From NCBI GenBank assembly GCA_002441545.1, contig DJWL01000111.1, forward strand, positions 815 to 15,449: a stretch of 14,635 nucleotides of DNA. Reading direction: 5' to 3'. Both the position numbers and the translations under genes were made by a program. The notes under the pieces are model-generated. The model was not told where the DNA came from. It worked only from the letters and a program-made list of their open reading frames with translations, and ran no database searches. Of the stretch, positions 7,204-14,635 are shown piece after piece (the stretch's first letter is position 1; every line of letters begins with the position of its first letter). The DNA comes from Flavobacteriaceae bacterium UBA6231 (GTDB lineage Bacteria; Bacteroidota; Bacteroidia; Flavobacteriales; Flavobacteriaceae).

Positions 7204-8328
7204 ATGGATAACAATATTAAAATTTCTCGAAAAGAACTTTATGATAAGGTTTGGGCTACTCCAATGACTCAATTAGCTAAAGAGTTTAACTTATCAGATA
7301 ATGGTCTGCGAAAAATTTGTATTAAATATGTTATTCCTTTACCGCCAGTTGGTTACTGGCAAAAACTTCAATACGGTAAAAAAGTTGTTAAACCAGACCT
7401 GCCTGAAGTAGAGGAAGAAAATGAGATTAATATTCACGTTGATTCTCTAAAAGAAAATATTTATTCTGAGAATTCAATTAGAAGAATTGTTACCGCAGAA
7501 ATAAGAAGTAATTCAGCTCTGATTTTGAAAGTAAATGATAGGTTAAGTAATTCTGATGATATTGTAATTAAAACACAATCTAACCTTGAAAAGAAAAAAT
7601 TATCAGAATCCTATGAAAGAGTAAAAGGAAGAATTAGTACAGATCGAGGATTACCTAGCATTGTAGTTTCTCCAAAAAATGTATCGCGTTCATTGAGAAT
7701 TTTGAATAATCTTATTAAGAATTTTAAAGTTTTAGGTTATAAAATTTTCTTGAATGATGAGGGCTTAAATATTGTTGCTTATGATGACGATAAAATGCTA
7801 ATCTACATTCGGGAAAAAAGCAAAGTTTTGTTAACTCCAAATCGATGGGGAGGAAACGACAGAGATTTAATTGCTAATGGTAAATTAGCAGTAAAAGTTG
7901 GACGGTTTGGTACTTTTGAGTTTGTTGATACAGATAAGAATCTAATAGAAGACCAAATCGAAAAAATCCTTATCAAAGTTGAAACTGAGTTTCGCGAAAT
8001 GGATGAAAGAAGAAAACTTTGGAAGGCTGAGCATGAGAGACAAGAAAAGTGTAGAAAGATAGAGGAAGCCAAACAAGAGTTGAAAGATAATGAGCTTAAA
8101 AAATTCATTGGATTTTTTAATGATGCTCATCGTTGGAAGAAGTTTACCGTTCTTAAAGAGTATTTTGAGCATGTGAAGAATATAAATCCTGACGATTTGG
8201 AGTGGATCCAATGGGCAGAAAAGAAATTAGATTGGTATAATCCCGCTAAAAATGAATTTGATGATTTGTTAGATCATGTGGATAAGGATACTTTAGAGGA
8301 TACTTCTAAGAAGAAATGGAAATGGTAA
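7204..8328 (+). CDS. Uncharacterised protein with N-terminal 'LYDKVW...GYW' HTH-like block and coiled coil
   Basis: I do not know a function for this 374-residue soluble protein. Residues 7-60 form a compact block, ISRKELYDKVWATP, then LAKEFNLSDNGLRKIC, then IPLPPVGYWQKLQYGKK. It looks like a helix-turn-helix followed by a fixed GYW turn, and I recognise the pattern from many unannotated bacterial proteins. Residues about 155-240 look alpha/beta, with NVSRSLRILNNLI, VAYDDDKMLIYIREKS and GRFGTFEFVDTD. Residues about 245-305 are charged and probably coiled coil, and the end is rich in tryptophan (EWIQWAEKKLDWY, KKWKW). I chose ATG at 7204 rather than a TTG at 7165, because the latter lies inside the DUF262 remnant and the family-like block begins right after 7204. 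No signal peptide or membrane segment is seen. Its position between a restriction remnant and a toxin-antitoxin pair suggests a defence-linked role, which is inference. Confidence 0.8.
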   Translation: MDNNIKISRKELYDKVWATPMTQLAKEFNLSDNGLRKICIKYVIPLPPVGYWQKLQYGKKVVKPDLPEVEEENEINIHVDSLKENIYSENSIRRIVTAEIRSNSALILKVNDRLSNSDDIVIKTQSNLEKKKLSESYERVKGRISTDRGLPSIVVSPKNVSRSLRILNNLIKNFKVLGYKIFLNDEGLNIVAYDDDKMLIYIREKSKVLLTPNRWGGNDRDLIANGKLAVKVGRFGTFEFVDTDKNLIEDQIEKILIKVETEFREMDERRKLWKAEHERQEKCRKIEEAKQELKDNELKKFIGFFNDAHRWKKFTVLKEYFEHVKNINPDDLEWIQWAEKKLDWYNPAKNEFDDLLDHVDKDTLEDTSKKKWKW

Positions 8329-8331
8329 TTA

Positions 8332-8372
8332 TCCATACTCACTAAATTTGGTGCAAATTTAGTGAGTATGGA
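8332..8372. promoter_or_regulatory. Perfect 19-bp-arm palindrome with 3-base loop, candidate AbiEi operator
   Basis: The arms at 8332-8350 (TCCATACTCACTAAATTTG) and 8354-8372 are exact reverse complements around GTG. The structure starts three bases after the preceding stop codon and has no T-run behind it, so it is a poor terminator. Each arm holds TAAATTTG, a match to the Bacteroidota -7 consensus, in opposite orientations. AbiEi antitoxins are known to repress their operons by binding inverted repeats in the promoter, which makes an operator the favoured reading. A structured RNA element is an alternative. Confidence 0.6.
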
Positions 8373-8394
8373 GTGAAAATACAAATGATGAGTG

Positions 8395-8429
8395 TTTTGT
8401 CGCAAATATTTACTAAATTTGCGACAAAA
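8395..8429. promoter_or_regulatory. Second palindrome with embedded -7 element, candidate promoter-operator of the AbiE pair
   Basis: TTTTGTCGCAAAT at 8395-8407 and ATTTGCGACAAAA at 8417-8429 are perfect 13-bp arms around a nine-base loop. TAAATTTG at 8414-8421 is a full -7 match, about 25 bases before the ATG at 8446. A TTG at 8397-8399 is 14 bases upstream, shorter than the usual 19-21. The palindrome shares ACTAAATTTG with the first one. Two operators in tandem fit the cooperative autorepression described for AbiEi. Confidence 0.6.
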
Positions 8430-8445
8430 TAAATAAACATATTGA

Positions 8446-9057
8446 ATGGAAAGTATTGACAGTAAAATACTTGAAAAAATAAAAAAAGCGAAGAGGGGTT
8501 CGCTTTTTTATACTGAAGATTTCTTATCATTTGGTAATTATAAAGCAGTATCTAAAGCATTAGAACGTTTGGTGAATACCAATGAAATTTCAAGAGTTTC
8601 CAGAGGAATTTTTGCGGTTTTGGAAAAAGATCCAATTATTGGTGAAGTGTATCCTAGTACAGAAGAAATAGCAGAATCTATTCGAAAAAGAGATAAAGCA
8701 AGGTTAATTCCTACAGGAGTTTTAGCACTTAATGCTTTAGGTCTTTCCACTCAGATTCCCATGAATTTAGTTTATTTAACAGATGGTTCAGCAAGAACAA
8801 TTAAATTAGGAAAACGAAGTGTTGTATTTAAAAAGGCGAGTCCAAAAAATTTAGCTGTTATTGGGAGCATCAGCGGTCTTGCTATACAGGCACTTAAGGA
8901 AATAGGAAAGGATAACATAACAGAACAAGAGTTAGAAATCATTATTAAACATCTTAAAAAAGAAGAGCCTTATCGTTTAGAGCACGACATAAAATTGGCT
9001 CCAGAATGGATACGAATTATCATGAGAAAAGCATTGCCTAAGAAAAATGAAAAATAA
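8446..9057 (+). CDS. AbiEi-like antitoxin/transcriptional repressor (DUF6088 family)
   Basis: This is a 203-residue protein with an N-terminal winged-helix part (residues about 5-60: IKKAKRGSLFYTEDFLSFGN, then ALERLVNTNEISRVSRGIFA). The conserved middle is RDKARLIPTGVLALNALGL and IPMNLVYLTDG. A C-terminal helical end contains LAPEWIRIIMRKAL. These blocks match the DUF6088 group, the Bacteroidota counterpart of the AbiEi antitoxin. The gene overlaps its partner by 11 bases, typical of translational coupling in AbiE pairs. In the studied type IV systems AbiEi does not bind the toxin; it counteracts toxicity and represses the operon from inverted repeats, and two such repeats lie directly upstream here. 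No key part appears to be missing. Confidence 0.85.
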   Translation: MESIDSKILEKIKKAKRGSLFYTEDFLSFGNYKAVSKALERLVNTNEISRVSRGIFAVLEKDPIIGEVYPSTEEIAESIRKRDKARLIPTGVLALNALGLSTQIPMNLVYLTDGSARTIKLGKRSVVFKKASPKNLAVIGSISGLAIQALKEIGKDNITEQELEIIIKHLKKEEPYRLEHDIKLAPEWIRIIMRKALPKKNEK

Positions 9058-10063
9058 ATTTCTAGAACTTCCAAAAGAAACCCGAATTAACATCTTCAAC
9101 AGAGTTGCTGATCAATTGGGTATTACTCCTTTTGCAGCCGAAAAAGATTGGTGGGTTACAAGAACCTTATCGATCATTTTTGAAATGGAAAATGTTGCCC
9201 CTCACTTAGTATTTAAAGGAGGTACATCATTAAGTAAGGCTTGGAATTTAATAGAGAGATTTTCAGAAGATGTTGATTTGGCTATTGATAGGGCATATTT
9301 AGGATTTGATGAAATCCCGAAACGAAAAACCAATTTGCGTAAAAAATCTGGAAAATTCATTTCAGAAGAGTTCTTTCCCGATTTAAAAGAACGATTTTTA
9401 TCAAAGGGGATAGGAGAAAATGTGAATTTTACATTAGAACCAGCTCAATCATCCGATCAGGATCCAAGGATTATCAATATATTTTATCCCAATATTATTG
9501 AGCTTACAGGATATATGAATCCTAGAGTTCAGATCGAAATTGGTTGTAGATCTTTGATTGAACCGTATTCTGATAGATTAATTTCCTCATTGGTAGATAC
9601 TCAATTTAGAGAAGTTGATTTTATTGAAAAACCATTTTTTGTTCCTTCAGTAAATCCAGAACGAACATTTTTAGAAAAAATATTTCTTTTGCATGAAGAA
9701 TTTCAAAAATCTCAGGAGAAAATTAGAGTAGATCGTTTGAGCAGACATTTATATGACTTGTATATGCTTTACAATTCTGAATTTAAAGATAAAGCCCTAA
9801 ATGATGAAGCCTTGTACCGTGAAATAGTACAACATAGGTTAGAATTTAATAGAGTTGCAGATGTTGATTATTCATTACACAGTTCTCAAACCATAAATCC
9901 AATTCCACCAGACACAATAATTAAAAAGTGGGAACAAGATTATGAAACCATGAGATTGGAAATGCTTTACAGCGAAAATCGTCCTACTTTTTCTGAAATT
10001 ATCGAGATATTACAAAAATTAAAATCAGAAATCAATAATTTAAATTGGACAATTGAAGTTTAA
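9047..10063 (+). CDS. AbiEii-like nucleotidyltransferase toxin (DUF1814)
   Basis: This is a 338-residue protein with all the landmarks of the AbiEii/DUF1814 nucleotidyltransferases. Motif I is FKGGTSLSKAWNLIE (56-70), with the metal-binding aspartates D75 and D77 in RFSEDVDLAI. A third carboxylate is probably E164 (VQIEIGCRS). TFLEKIFLLHEE (207-218) supplies the conserved lysine K211, and RHLYDLYML (233-241) carries D237. The family's KDWWVTRTL block is at 33-41. AbiEii toxins bind nucleotides and are bacteriostatic; the related MenT enzymes add nucleotides to tRNA. The substrate here is unknown. The gene starts inside the end of the antitoxin gene, and its stop codon is immediately followed by direct repeat copy B. 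Both genes appear intact, so this should be a working pair that gives phage abortive infection or element maintenance. Confidence 0.88.
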   Translation: MKNKFLELPKETRINIFNRVADQLGITPFAAEKDWWVTRTLSIIFEMENVAPHLVFKGGTSLSKAWNLIERFSEDVDLAIDRAYLGFDEIPKRKTNLRKKSGKFISEEFFPDLKERFLSKGIGENVNFTLEPAQSSDQDPRIINIFYPNIIELTGYMNPRVQIEIGCRSLIEPYSDRLISSLVDTQFREVDFIEKPFFVPSVNPERTFLEKIFLLHEEFQKSQEKIRVDRLSRHLYDLYMLYNSEFKDKALNDEALYREIVQHRLEFNRVADVDYSLHSSQTINPIPPDTIIKKWEQDYETMRLEMLYSENRPTFSEIIEILQKLKSEINNLNWTIEV

Positions 10064-10137
10064 AAATGTACTACTTTTGTACACCTCAATACACTTTAAA
10101 GCACCATCAATAAAAGAAAGTTAAGATTCTGTATCGG
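10064..10137 (+). repeat. Direct repeat copy B (74 bp), right boundary of the AbiE module
   Basis: This is the partner of 6740-6812, beginning at the base after the abiEii stop codon. It has one extra base in the TGTAC/GTACA spacer. Its distal arm (CTGTATCGG) no longer pairs well with CAATACAC, so only copy A keeps the long hairpin. The extra base creates TACTTTTG at 10072-10079, a -7 match that might serve as a distant promoter for the downstream secretion gene; a TTG lies only 16 bases before it, so this is weak. Confidence 0.8.
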
Positions 10138-10237
10138 AAAGTAATAAAATTACTCATCAGTAGCATAATAAAAATCATCAATAGAATAAAAATTATTTTT
10201 TTATTTTAGCATGACTTTAACTAATAACCTTATCTGA

Positions 10238-13200
10238 ATGAAAAAAAGTTTATTTTTTCTCTTATTAAGTACATTACTTTATTCTCAAAACATAAATTTT
10301 ACTTGGATTCAAGGTACAAATCAAACTGAACAAACTGCAGAAATTGGTTTATATGGACTAGACTCTGATGAAAACTGGCCAGGTATTCAAAGAGATATGT
10401 CTTATGTAGTAGACAAAGAGGGATTATTTTGGATGTTTGGCGGATACAGTGAGGGTAGCTATAGCAGTATATTATGGAGCTACAATAAGCAAAACAATAA
10501 TTTTACGTTTAAAAAAGGCAGACCTTATAATGATTCTGACGGTTTTGATAAAGGAATCAACGTAGAGAGTTATCGCAATATGCCTTCTGGAGTTTCACTA
10601 TCTTCATTTTGGACTTCAAATAATAATTTATATAAATTTGGAGGGATTACTAGCTCTTTAACAGCGAGCAATGATTTCTGGAAATTTAATATTGCAACCA
10701 ATAATTGGATTAAAATATCTGAACCTACTAATGATGGAGCTGGGCATTTTGGAACGAAAGGCGTAGAAGACATTGCAAATATACCTCCTGCTTTAATTAA
10801 TACAACAACTTGGACCGATGAACAAGGGAACCTATATCTTTTTGGAGGAAGAACAGGCCTTAGTAATAGATATAATACTGTAGAATATGATACATTATGG
10901 AAATATAATATTTCTACGAAGATGTGGAGTTGGATTGGAGGAAGTGATCAACCTAATGCTACTGGTAATTATAATACATTAGGTCAGGAGCATTCATTAA
11001 ACTCACCAGGTGCAAGGTATGGTTCATGTTCATTTAAAGATTCTCAAGGTGACATATATATTTATGGAGGTTTTTTTAATGGTAAATCTCAATATTATTT
11101 ATTAAATGATCTTTGGAAGCTTAATATGAATACTGGACAATGGACTTGGTTAAAAGGTAGTCTAACTAGTAAAGAAAGTATTGTAAGTGACATTGGAGTA
11201 GAAGATCCAAATAATTTACCCAATACATTAGACTGGAGTTTGGACAATCCAAAACCTAATCATTGGGTAGATAATAGCGGTGATTTTTGGATATTTGTAA
11301 ATCAATACATGTGGAGATACAGAATATCTACAAATTCATGGGCTGTAATGAAACAAAAAAAAATTATTACCGATGATGATAAAAAACCAATTTATGGAAC
11401 AATAAATGTAGAAGATCCAAAAAACTTTCCAGGAACTATTAATGGATCAGCTTGTTGGATTGGAAATGACGGGAACTTGTATCAGTTTAAAGGTAGTAAA
11501 AACATTGATGCTATATGGAAGTACAATATCCAAACCAACAATTGGGTTTGGATTAAAGGTGTAGATAGTAACATTAATTCTGTTAATAAAAATACGTATC
11601 AAAAGCTTGCAGGACTATTAGAAAGTGAAAATACACCAGGCGGAACCTTAGATTTTGGCGCTAAATGGACTGATGAAGATGGAAATCTTTGGCTTTATGG
11701 GGTTCTAGGTTCATTCCATAAAGGATTTTCCCTATATGTGTATCGATCAGATGATTTATGGAAGTTTGATATTTCTCAAAAAAAATGGCAATGGATTAAA
11801 GGAAACTATTTTTCTTTCTACAATTTTTCTAATTATAATTCTTTAGATTATGGGGTGTTAAATGTTGAAGACAAGAGAAATTCTCCGGGATCTCGTAATG
11901 AAGCGTTTTCATGGATAGATAAAAATGGAAATCTATGGCTTTTTGGCGGTAATTATGGCAGCTTTGATAATCAATTGCATCAGGACTTATGGATGTATAA
12001 CAGAAAAACTAATAATTGGGTATGGAAAGGGGGCAAACAAAAAAATGATGAACCATTTGCTAATTATGGAACGTTAGGCGTTTCTTCTATTACTAATATT
12101 CCTGGAGCGAGAAGAGATGGCAAGAGTTGGGTAGACCAAGAAGGAAATTTTTATCTCTATGGCGGCTATGGATTTGATGAGAAGTCTTCTCAAAGAGGTT
12201 ATCTAAATGATGTATGGAAATATGATATAACACTTAATCAATGGGTTTGGTTAAGTGGAGATAAAATAATCAACAGCACCAACAGTAAAGATTATCCTAT
12301 TGCCAAGGAAGAAAGCGGCATAGGATGGCAAGATGAAAATAAAAATTTTTGGTATTATTTTTCTGGTATTATGTGGAAATATCAAACCAATAATAATACA
12401 TGGACGAAAGTAAGGAGTTTAATACCTTTTACGGCTCTTAATTATGGAAATATTGGAGTAGAAAACGACACTAATTTTCCGGGAAACAGAGCCAATGCAT
12501 TTACATGGACTGGAAAAAATGGTGACTTATGGTTTTTGGGAGGAAAGGACAGCTATTCTAAACTAGATTTATGGAGATATAATATTAATACAAATAATTG
12601 GACTTGGATGTATGGTCCTAAATCTTCATTACCAAAAAATTATGGTCAAATAAATGTTTCTTCGCCCACAAATCTTCCTCCTCATAGGTATAATTCTGCA
12701 ACTTGGAATGATCAGTTAGGAAACTTATATTTCTTCGGAGGTGATTTATATAATGATGTTTGGCGAATAAATTTTAATAATTACGCACCTAATTTATTTA
12801 CTGTTACTGCACAAGATGAAACTTGTGATACCAAAAATAATGGAGCAATATTAATTACTTCTAAAGAAAATTATACTTACAGCTATTCATTAAATGGAAG
12901 TAATTGGGTGTCTTTTAATTCATCTGTCACACTCAATAACCTGAATGGCGGCACATATAATTTATGCATTAAATTATCAAATGATACGCAGTATTGTTAT
13001 GTAGTAAATATCGGAAAACCTGAAAATTTAAAGGGAAAAATTGAACTATCTGGAAGGCTTGCTAAAGTTCAGATACAGTCAGGTACAGCACCTTTTACCA
13101 TTACTTATGGAAAAAAAAATATTACGGTTTACAGTAAAGGAAGCTATGATTTAATTCTAGATAATTTTGCAGATAATATTGTATTAGAATCGTCCAAATC

Positions 13201-13474
13201 ATGTGAAGGGAAAATTATTAAAGAATTAATTACTACCCAAAATGATATCGTAATATTTCCAAATCCTACGAGTGATTTGATAAATATTGTTAACCATTTA
13301 AATGAAAAGGTACACCTAGCTCTATACTCACAAAATGGTCAACTGATTATGGAAGATGATATCAAAGAAAATCACTCCAAAACTATTTCTATCAAAAAAC
13401 AACCTTCAGGGACATACCTTCTAGTGTTGGAATCCGAAAATAGAAAAATGACTAAAAAAATTATTAAGCAATGA
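10238..13474 (+). CDS. Secreted kelch-like repeat protein with T9SS type A sorting domain
   Basis: This is a 1078-residue exported protein. Residues 1-16 (MKKSLFFLLLSTLLYS) are a signal peptide. From about 17 to 850 I count about twelve degenerate kelch/galactose-oxidase-like units of about 50-85 residues. The pattern is an NxPGxR-like stretch, then W-D-x-x-GNLWLFGG, then a D-LWKYN-I-x-TN-x-W-x-W-x-KG strand, so a beta-propeller, possibly two, is expected. Some units, near residues 340-375 and 690-725, have lost the GG turn. Residues about 850-935 resemble an SprB-type or Ig-like module with cysteines. The last 73 residues from IFPNPTSDL to KKIIKQ are a type A sorting domain (PNP motif, PSGTYLL, basic end), which directs export by the type IX system and surface attachment or release. 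The binding target is unknown. The start codon overlaps the next gene's operon by design: its stop shares ATGA with the lipoprotein gene. Confidence 0.88.
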   Translation: MKKSLFFLLLSTLLYSQNINFTWIQGTNQTEQTAEIGLYGLDSDENWPGIQRDMSYVVDKEGLFWMFGGYSEGSYSSILWSYNKQNNNFTFKKGRPYNDSDGFDKGINVESYRNMPSGVSLSSFWTSNNNLYKFGGITSSLTASNDFWKFNIATNNWIKISEPTNDGAGHFGTKGVEDIANIPPALINTTTWTDEQGNLYLFGGRTGLSNRYNTVEYDTLWKYNISTKMWSWIGGSDQPNATGNYNTLGQEHSLNSPGARYGSCSFKDSQGDIYIYGGFFNGKSQYYLLNDLWKLNMNTGQWTWLKGSLTSKESIVSDIGVEDPNNLPNTLDWSLDNPKPNHWVDNSGDFWIFVNQYMWRYRISTNSWAVMKQKKIITDDDKKPIYGTINVEDPKNFPGTINGSACWIGNDGNLYQFKGSKNIDAIWKYNIQTNNWVWIKGVDSNINSVNKNTYQKLAGLLESENTPGGTLDFGAKWTDEDGNLWLYGVLGSFHKGFSLYVYRSDDLWKFDISQKKWQWIKGNYFSFYNFSNYNSLDYGVLNVEDKRNSPGSRNEAFSWIDKNGNLWLFGGNYGSFDNQLHQDLWMYNRKTNNWVWKGGKQKNDEPFANYGTLGVSSITNIPGARRDGKSWVDQEGNFYLYGGYGFDEKSSQRGYLNDVWKYDITLNQWVWLSGDKIINSTNSKDYPIAKEESGIGWQDENKNFWYYFSGIMWKYQTNNNTWTKVRSLIPFTALNYGNIGVENDTNFPGNRANAFTWTGKNGDLWFLGGKDSYSKLDLWRYNINTNNWTWMYGPKSSLPKNYGQINVSSPTNLPPHRYNSATWNDQLGNLYFFGGDLYNDVWRINFNNYAPNLFTVTAQDETCDTKNNGAILITSKENYTYSYSLNGSNWVSFNSSVTLNNLNGGTYNLCIKLSNDTQYCYVVNIGKPENLKGKIELSGRLAKVQIQSGTAPFTITYGKKNITVYSKGSYDLILDNFADNIVLESSKSCEGKIIKELITTQNDIVIFPNPTSDLINIVNHLNEKVHLALYSQNGQLIMEDDIKENHSKTISIKKQPSGTYLLVLESENRKMTKKIIKQ

Positions 13475-14145
13475 AAAACAATACTTCTATAATTATTATA
13501 TTTTTTTGTCTTTTTTTCTTAGTAGCTTGTAGCGATAATAGAGAAGAAAATACTCCCAAAAAATTAGTAACAGCTACCACTTTACTGCTACCATCTGATA
13601 AACAAATCTGTATGGAAATGCCTATTACATTCTCTTGGAAAAGCGTAACAAATGCAACCAGTTACAACTTAACCGTAAATAAAGTAGAGAACGGTAAAGA
13701 AACTACTGTTTTTACAGAATCTACGTCAAATACAAACTATTCATTTAATAATCTTGAAAAAGGAATATTGTATAAATGGAAAGTGGAAACTATAGGCCCT
13801 CAAAATTCTATGATGAGCAGTACTTTTCAGTTTCAAACAGAATCTTTAGCCATAACAAATCATACCCCATTTGCTCCAGAACTTATAAGTCCTACACTTG
13901 GAAGTACTATAGTTGATAATTCTGTGAGTTGGAAGTGTGAAGATTTAGACAATGATCCTCTTACTTATGATCTCTATTTAGGTACAGATATTAACAATTT
14001 AAGGTTAACAGAATCAAATCTTACATCAACTAATTATAAGTTTAAAGAATTAGTAGCCAACACAAAATATTATTGGAAAATTATAGCAAAAGATAATCAC
14101 TCTAATGTGTCCGTTGGTCAAGTATGGAGTTTTATAACCTCGTAA
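13471..14145 (+). CDS. Surface lipoprotein with two fibronectin-III-like domains
   Basis: The 224-residue product has a lipoprotein signal peptide with lipobox LVAC and the modified cysteine at residue 20. The following SDNREE is acidic, the type of sequence that sends Bacteroidota lipoproteins to the outer surface. Two beta-sandwich domains of fibronectin III type follow. The first covers residues about 45-125 (FSWKSVTNATSYNLTV, then YKWKVETIG); the second covers about 130-224 (SWKCEDLDNDPLTYDLYLGT, then KYYWKIIAKD). The four-base ATGA overlap with the kelch-like gene makes co-translation nearly certain. The lipoprotein may anchor or assist its secreted partner at the cell surface, but no sequence feature proves an interaction. 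Confidence 0.82.
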   Translation: MKNNTSIIIIFFCLFFLVACSDNREENTPKKLVTATTLLLPSDKQICMEMPITFSWKSVTNATSYNLTVNKVENGKETTVFTESTSNTNYSFNNLEKGILYKWKVETIGPQNSMMSSTFQFQTESLAITNHTPFAPELISPTLGSTIVDNSVSWKCEDLDNDPLTYDLYLGTDINNLRLTESNLTSTNYKFKELVANTKYYWKIIAKDNHSNVSVGQVWSFITS

Positions 14146-14159
14146 ATAGCATTGAAAAT

Positions 14160-14178
14160 AAAACAAATATTGTTTTTT
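14160..14178 (+). terminator. Candidate intrinsic terminator after the surface-protein operon
   Basis: AAAACAA (14160-14166), loop ATA and TTGTTTT (14170-14176) form a seven-pair stem that runs into a six-T tract, 15 bases after the lipoprotein stop. The stem contains only one G-C pair, so termination may be inefficient. Confidence 0.4.
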
Positions 14179-14344
14179 CAAATCTGCAAAATATGAAATA
14201 GGTTATATAGTTATGAAGTGATGATTTGAAAATTTGCTTGTTTTCGTTTTAATAAAATGAAATGTCAAAGATTGCAAATCCTCGACATCTGACATCTTAG
14301 ACCAAATATCATATTCTAATTAAATAACAAATACGAAGATAAAA

Positions 14345-14530
14345 ATGATAGACTTTATTTTTGGTTTTTTCGGATTATTTATCAGACTTGCTTTTGTGTA
14401 TAAGTTTGATTTAAAAAAAATGAATGCAAATAACTCTCCTGAAGAAAGTCATAAAAAAACAATAGCAGGATTACTTTTGATACTTATCGTAATTATTATA
14501 GGAGTTATCCTGTTTTTTATAGAAAAATAA
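14345..14530 (+). CDS. Small two-helix membrane protein of unknown function
   Basis: This is a 61-residue peptide with two hydrophobic segments: residues about 1-19 (IDFIFGFFGLFIRLAFVY) and about 40-58 (IAGLLLILIVIIIGVILFF). They are joined by a charged, asparagine-rich loop (KFDLKKMNANN). The hydrophobic pattern, lysines at both loop edges and a short terminal EK look like a genuine inner-membrane protein rather than a chance frame. It is isolated: 199 bases separate it from the lipoprotein gene and I see no TAnnTTTG promoter in that gap. I do not recognise the family, and no toxic-peptide signature is evident. Confidence 0.6.
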   Translation: MIDFIFGFFGLFIRLAFVYKFDLKKMNANNSPEESHKKTIAGLLLILIVIIIGVILFFIEK

Positions 14531-14594
14531 AGAATAGCTCTCTGAATATTTAACATCATTTGAGATAAATAAAAAGCCATTTTTAAACAGTCCC

Positions 14595-14615
14595 AAAAAT
14601 TTAAAATTTTTTTTT
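14595..14615 (+). terminator. Possible AT-only terminator near the right edge
   Basis: AAAAATTT and AAATTTTT are perfect complements around one A and lead into further Ts. The stem has no G-C pair, so this is a weak call; it lies 65 bases after the small membrane protein gene. Confidence 0.22.
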
Positions 14616-14635
14616 AATATTTTCATGCTATATTT

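Noticed and set aside
7803..8211. Minus-strand frames of 101 and 89 codons opposite the GYW protein gene
   Set aside because: They arise from the charged coiled-coil codons of the real gene; Ser/Leu/Phe-rich antisense composition.
8342..8530. Minus-strand 62-codon frame across the palindromes
   Set aside because: It runs through both palindromes and the start of the AbiEi gene and has no protein-like composition; a shadow frame.
10138..10237. Promoter for the kelch-like gene at TATTTTAG (10202-10209)
   Set aside because: One mismatch in the -7 element and no TTG upstream at the right distance.
14270..14300. GACATCT-GACATCT tandem repeat in the intergenic gap
   Set aside because: Only two 7-bp units with no other structure; chance is likely.
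14470..14628. Minus-strand frame of about 50 codons with an ATG near 14626, ending inside the small membrane protein gene
   Set aside because: Mostly AT-run codons, no motif, and it overlaps the more convincing two-helix protein.

Overview
The window comes from an AT-rich member of the Bacteroidota, most likely a flavobacterium (Flavobacteriia, for example the Chryseobacterium/Elizabethkingia/Flavobacterium group). The evidence is a large secreted protein with a C-terminal type IX secretion (T9SS) sorting domain, a lipoprotein with an acidic tail after the lipobox, promoters of the TTTG-N19-TAnnTTTG type, and start codons with little or no Shine-Dalgarno sequence. I cannot name the species. 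No rRNA, tRNA, CRISPR array, transposase or integrase was seen.

Layout. (1) 1-1573: the 3' part of a very large helicase of the kind carried by conjugative elements, followed by a start-less 3' remnant of another gene. This looks like the worn edge of a mobile element. (2) 1575-4931, minus strand: a stand-alone three-part nuclease-helicase, with a TM0106-type RecB-like nuclease carrying Fe-S cysteines, a DEDD/RNase H-like exonuclease and an SF1 Dna2/UPF1-like helicase. (3) 5104-6717: a hipB-hipA toxin-antitoxin operon with a well-formed promoter and a candidate operator. (4) 6740-10137: a module bounded by two imperfect direct repeats of about 74 bp. It holds a broken C-terminal piece of a DUF262/HNH restriction-type gene, an unrecognised protein with an N-terminal 'LYDKVW...GYW' HTH-like block, and an AbiEi/AbiEii (DUF6088/DUF1814) type IV toxin-antitoxin pair preceded by two strong palindromes. 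(5) 10238-14145: a two-gene operon for a 1078-residue kelch-like T9SS protein and a lipoprotein with two fibronectin-III-like domains. (6) 14345-14530: a tiny two-helix membrane protein.

How it fits together. From the left edge to 10137 this is an accessory island of defence and stability genes: mobile-element helicase, nuclease-helicase, HipBA, restriction remnant, unknown HTH protein and AbiE. Both toxin-antitoxin modules end directly in front of a copy of the same 74-bp repeat, which is the most unusual feature here. It suggests cassette-like recombination at that repeat, although no recombinase is in view. To the right the sequence looks like ordinary flavobacterial cell-surface and secretion genes. 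All family assignments come from reading motifs by eye; no database search was run.
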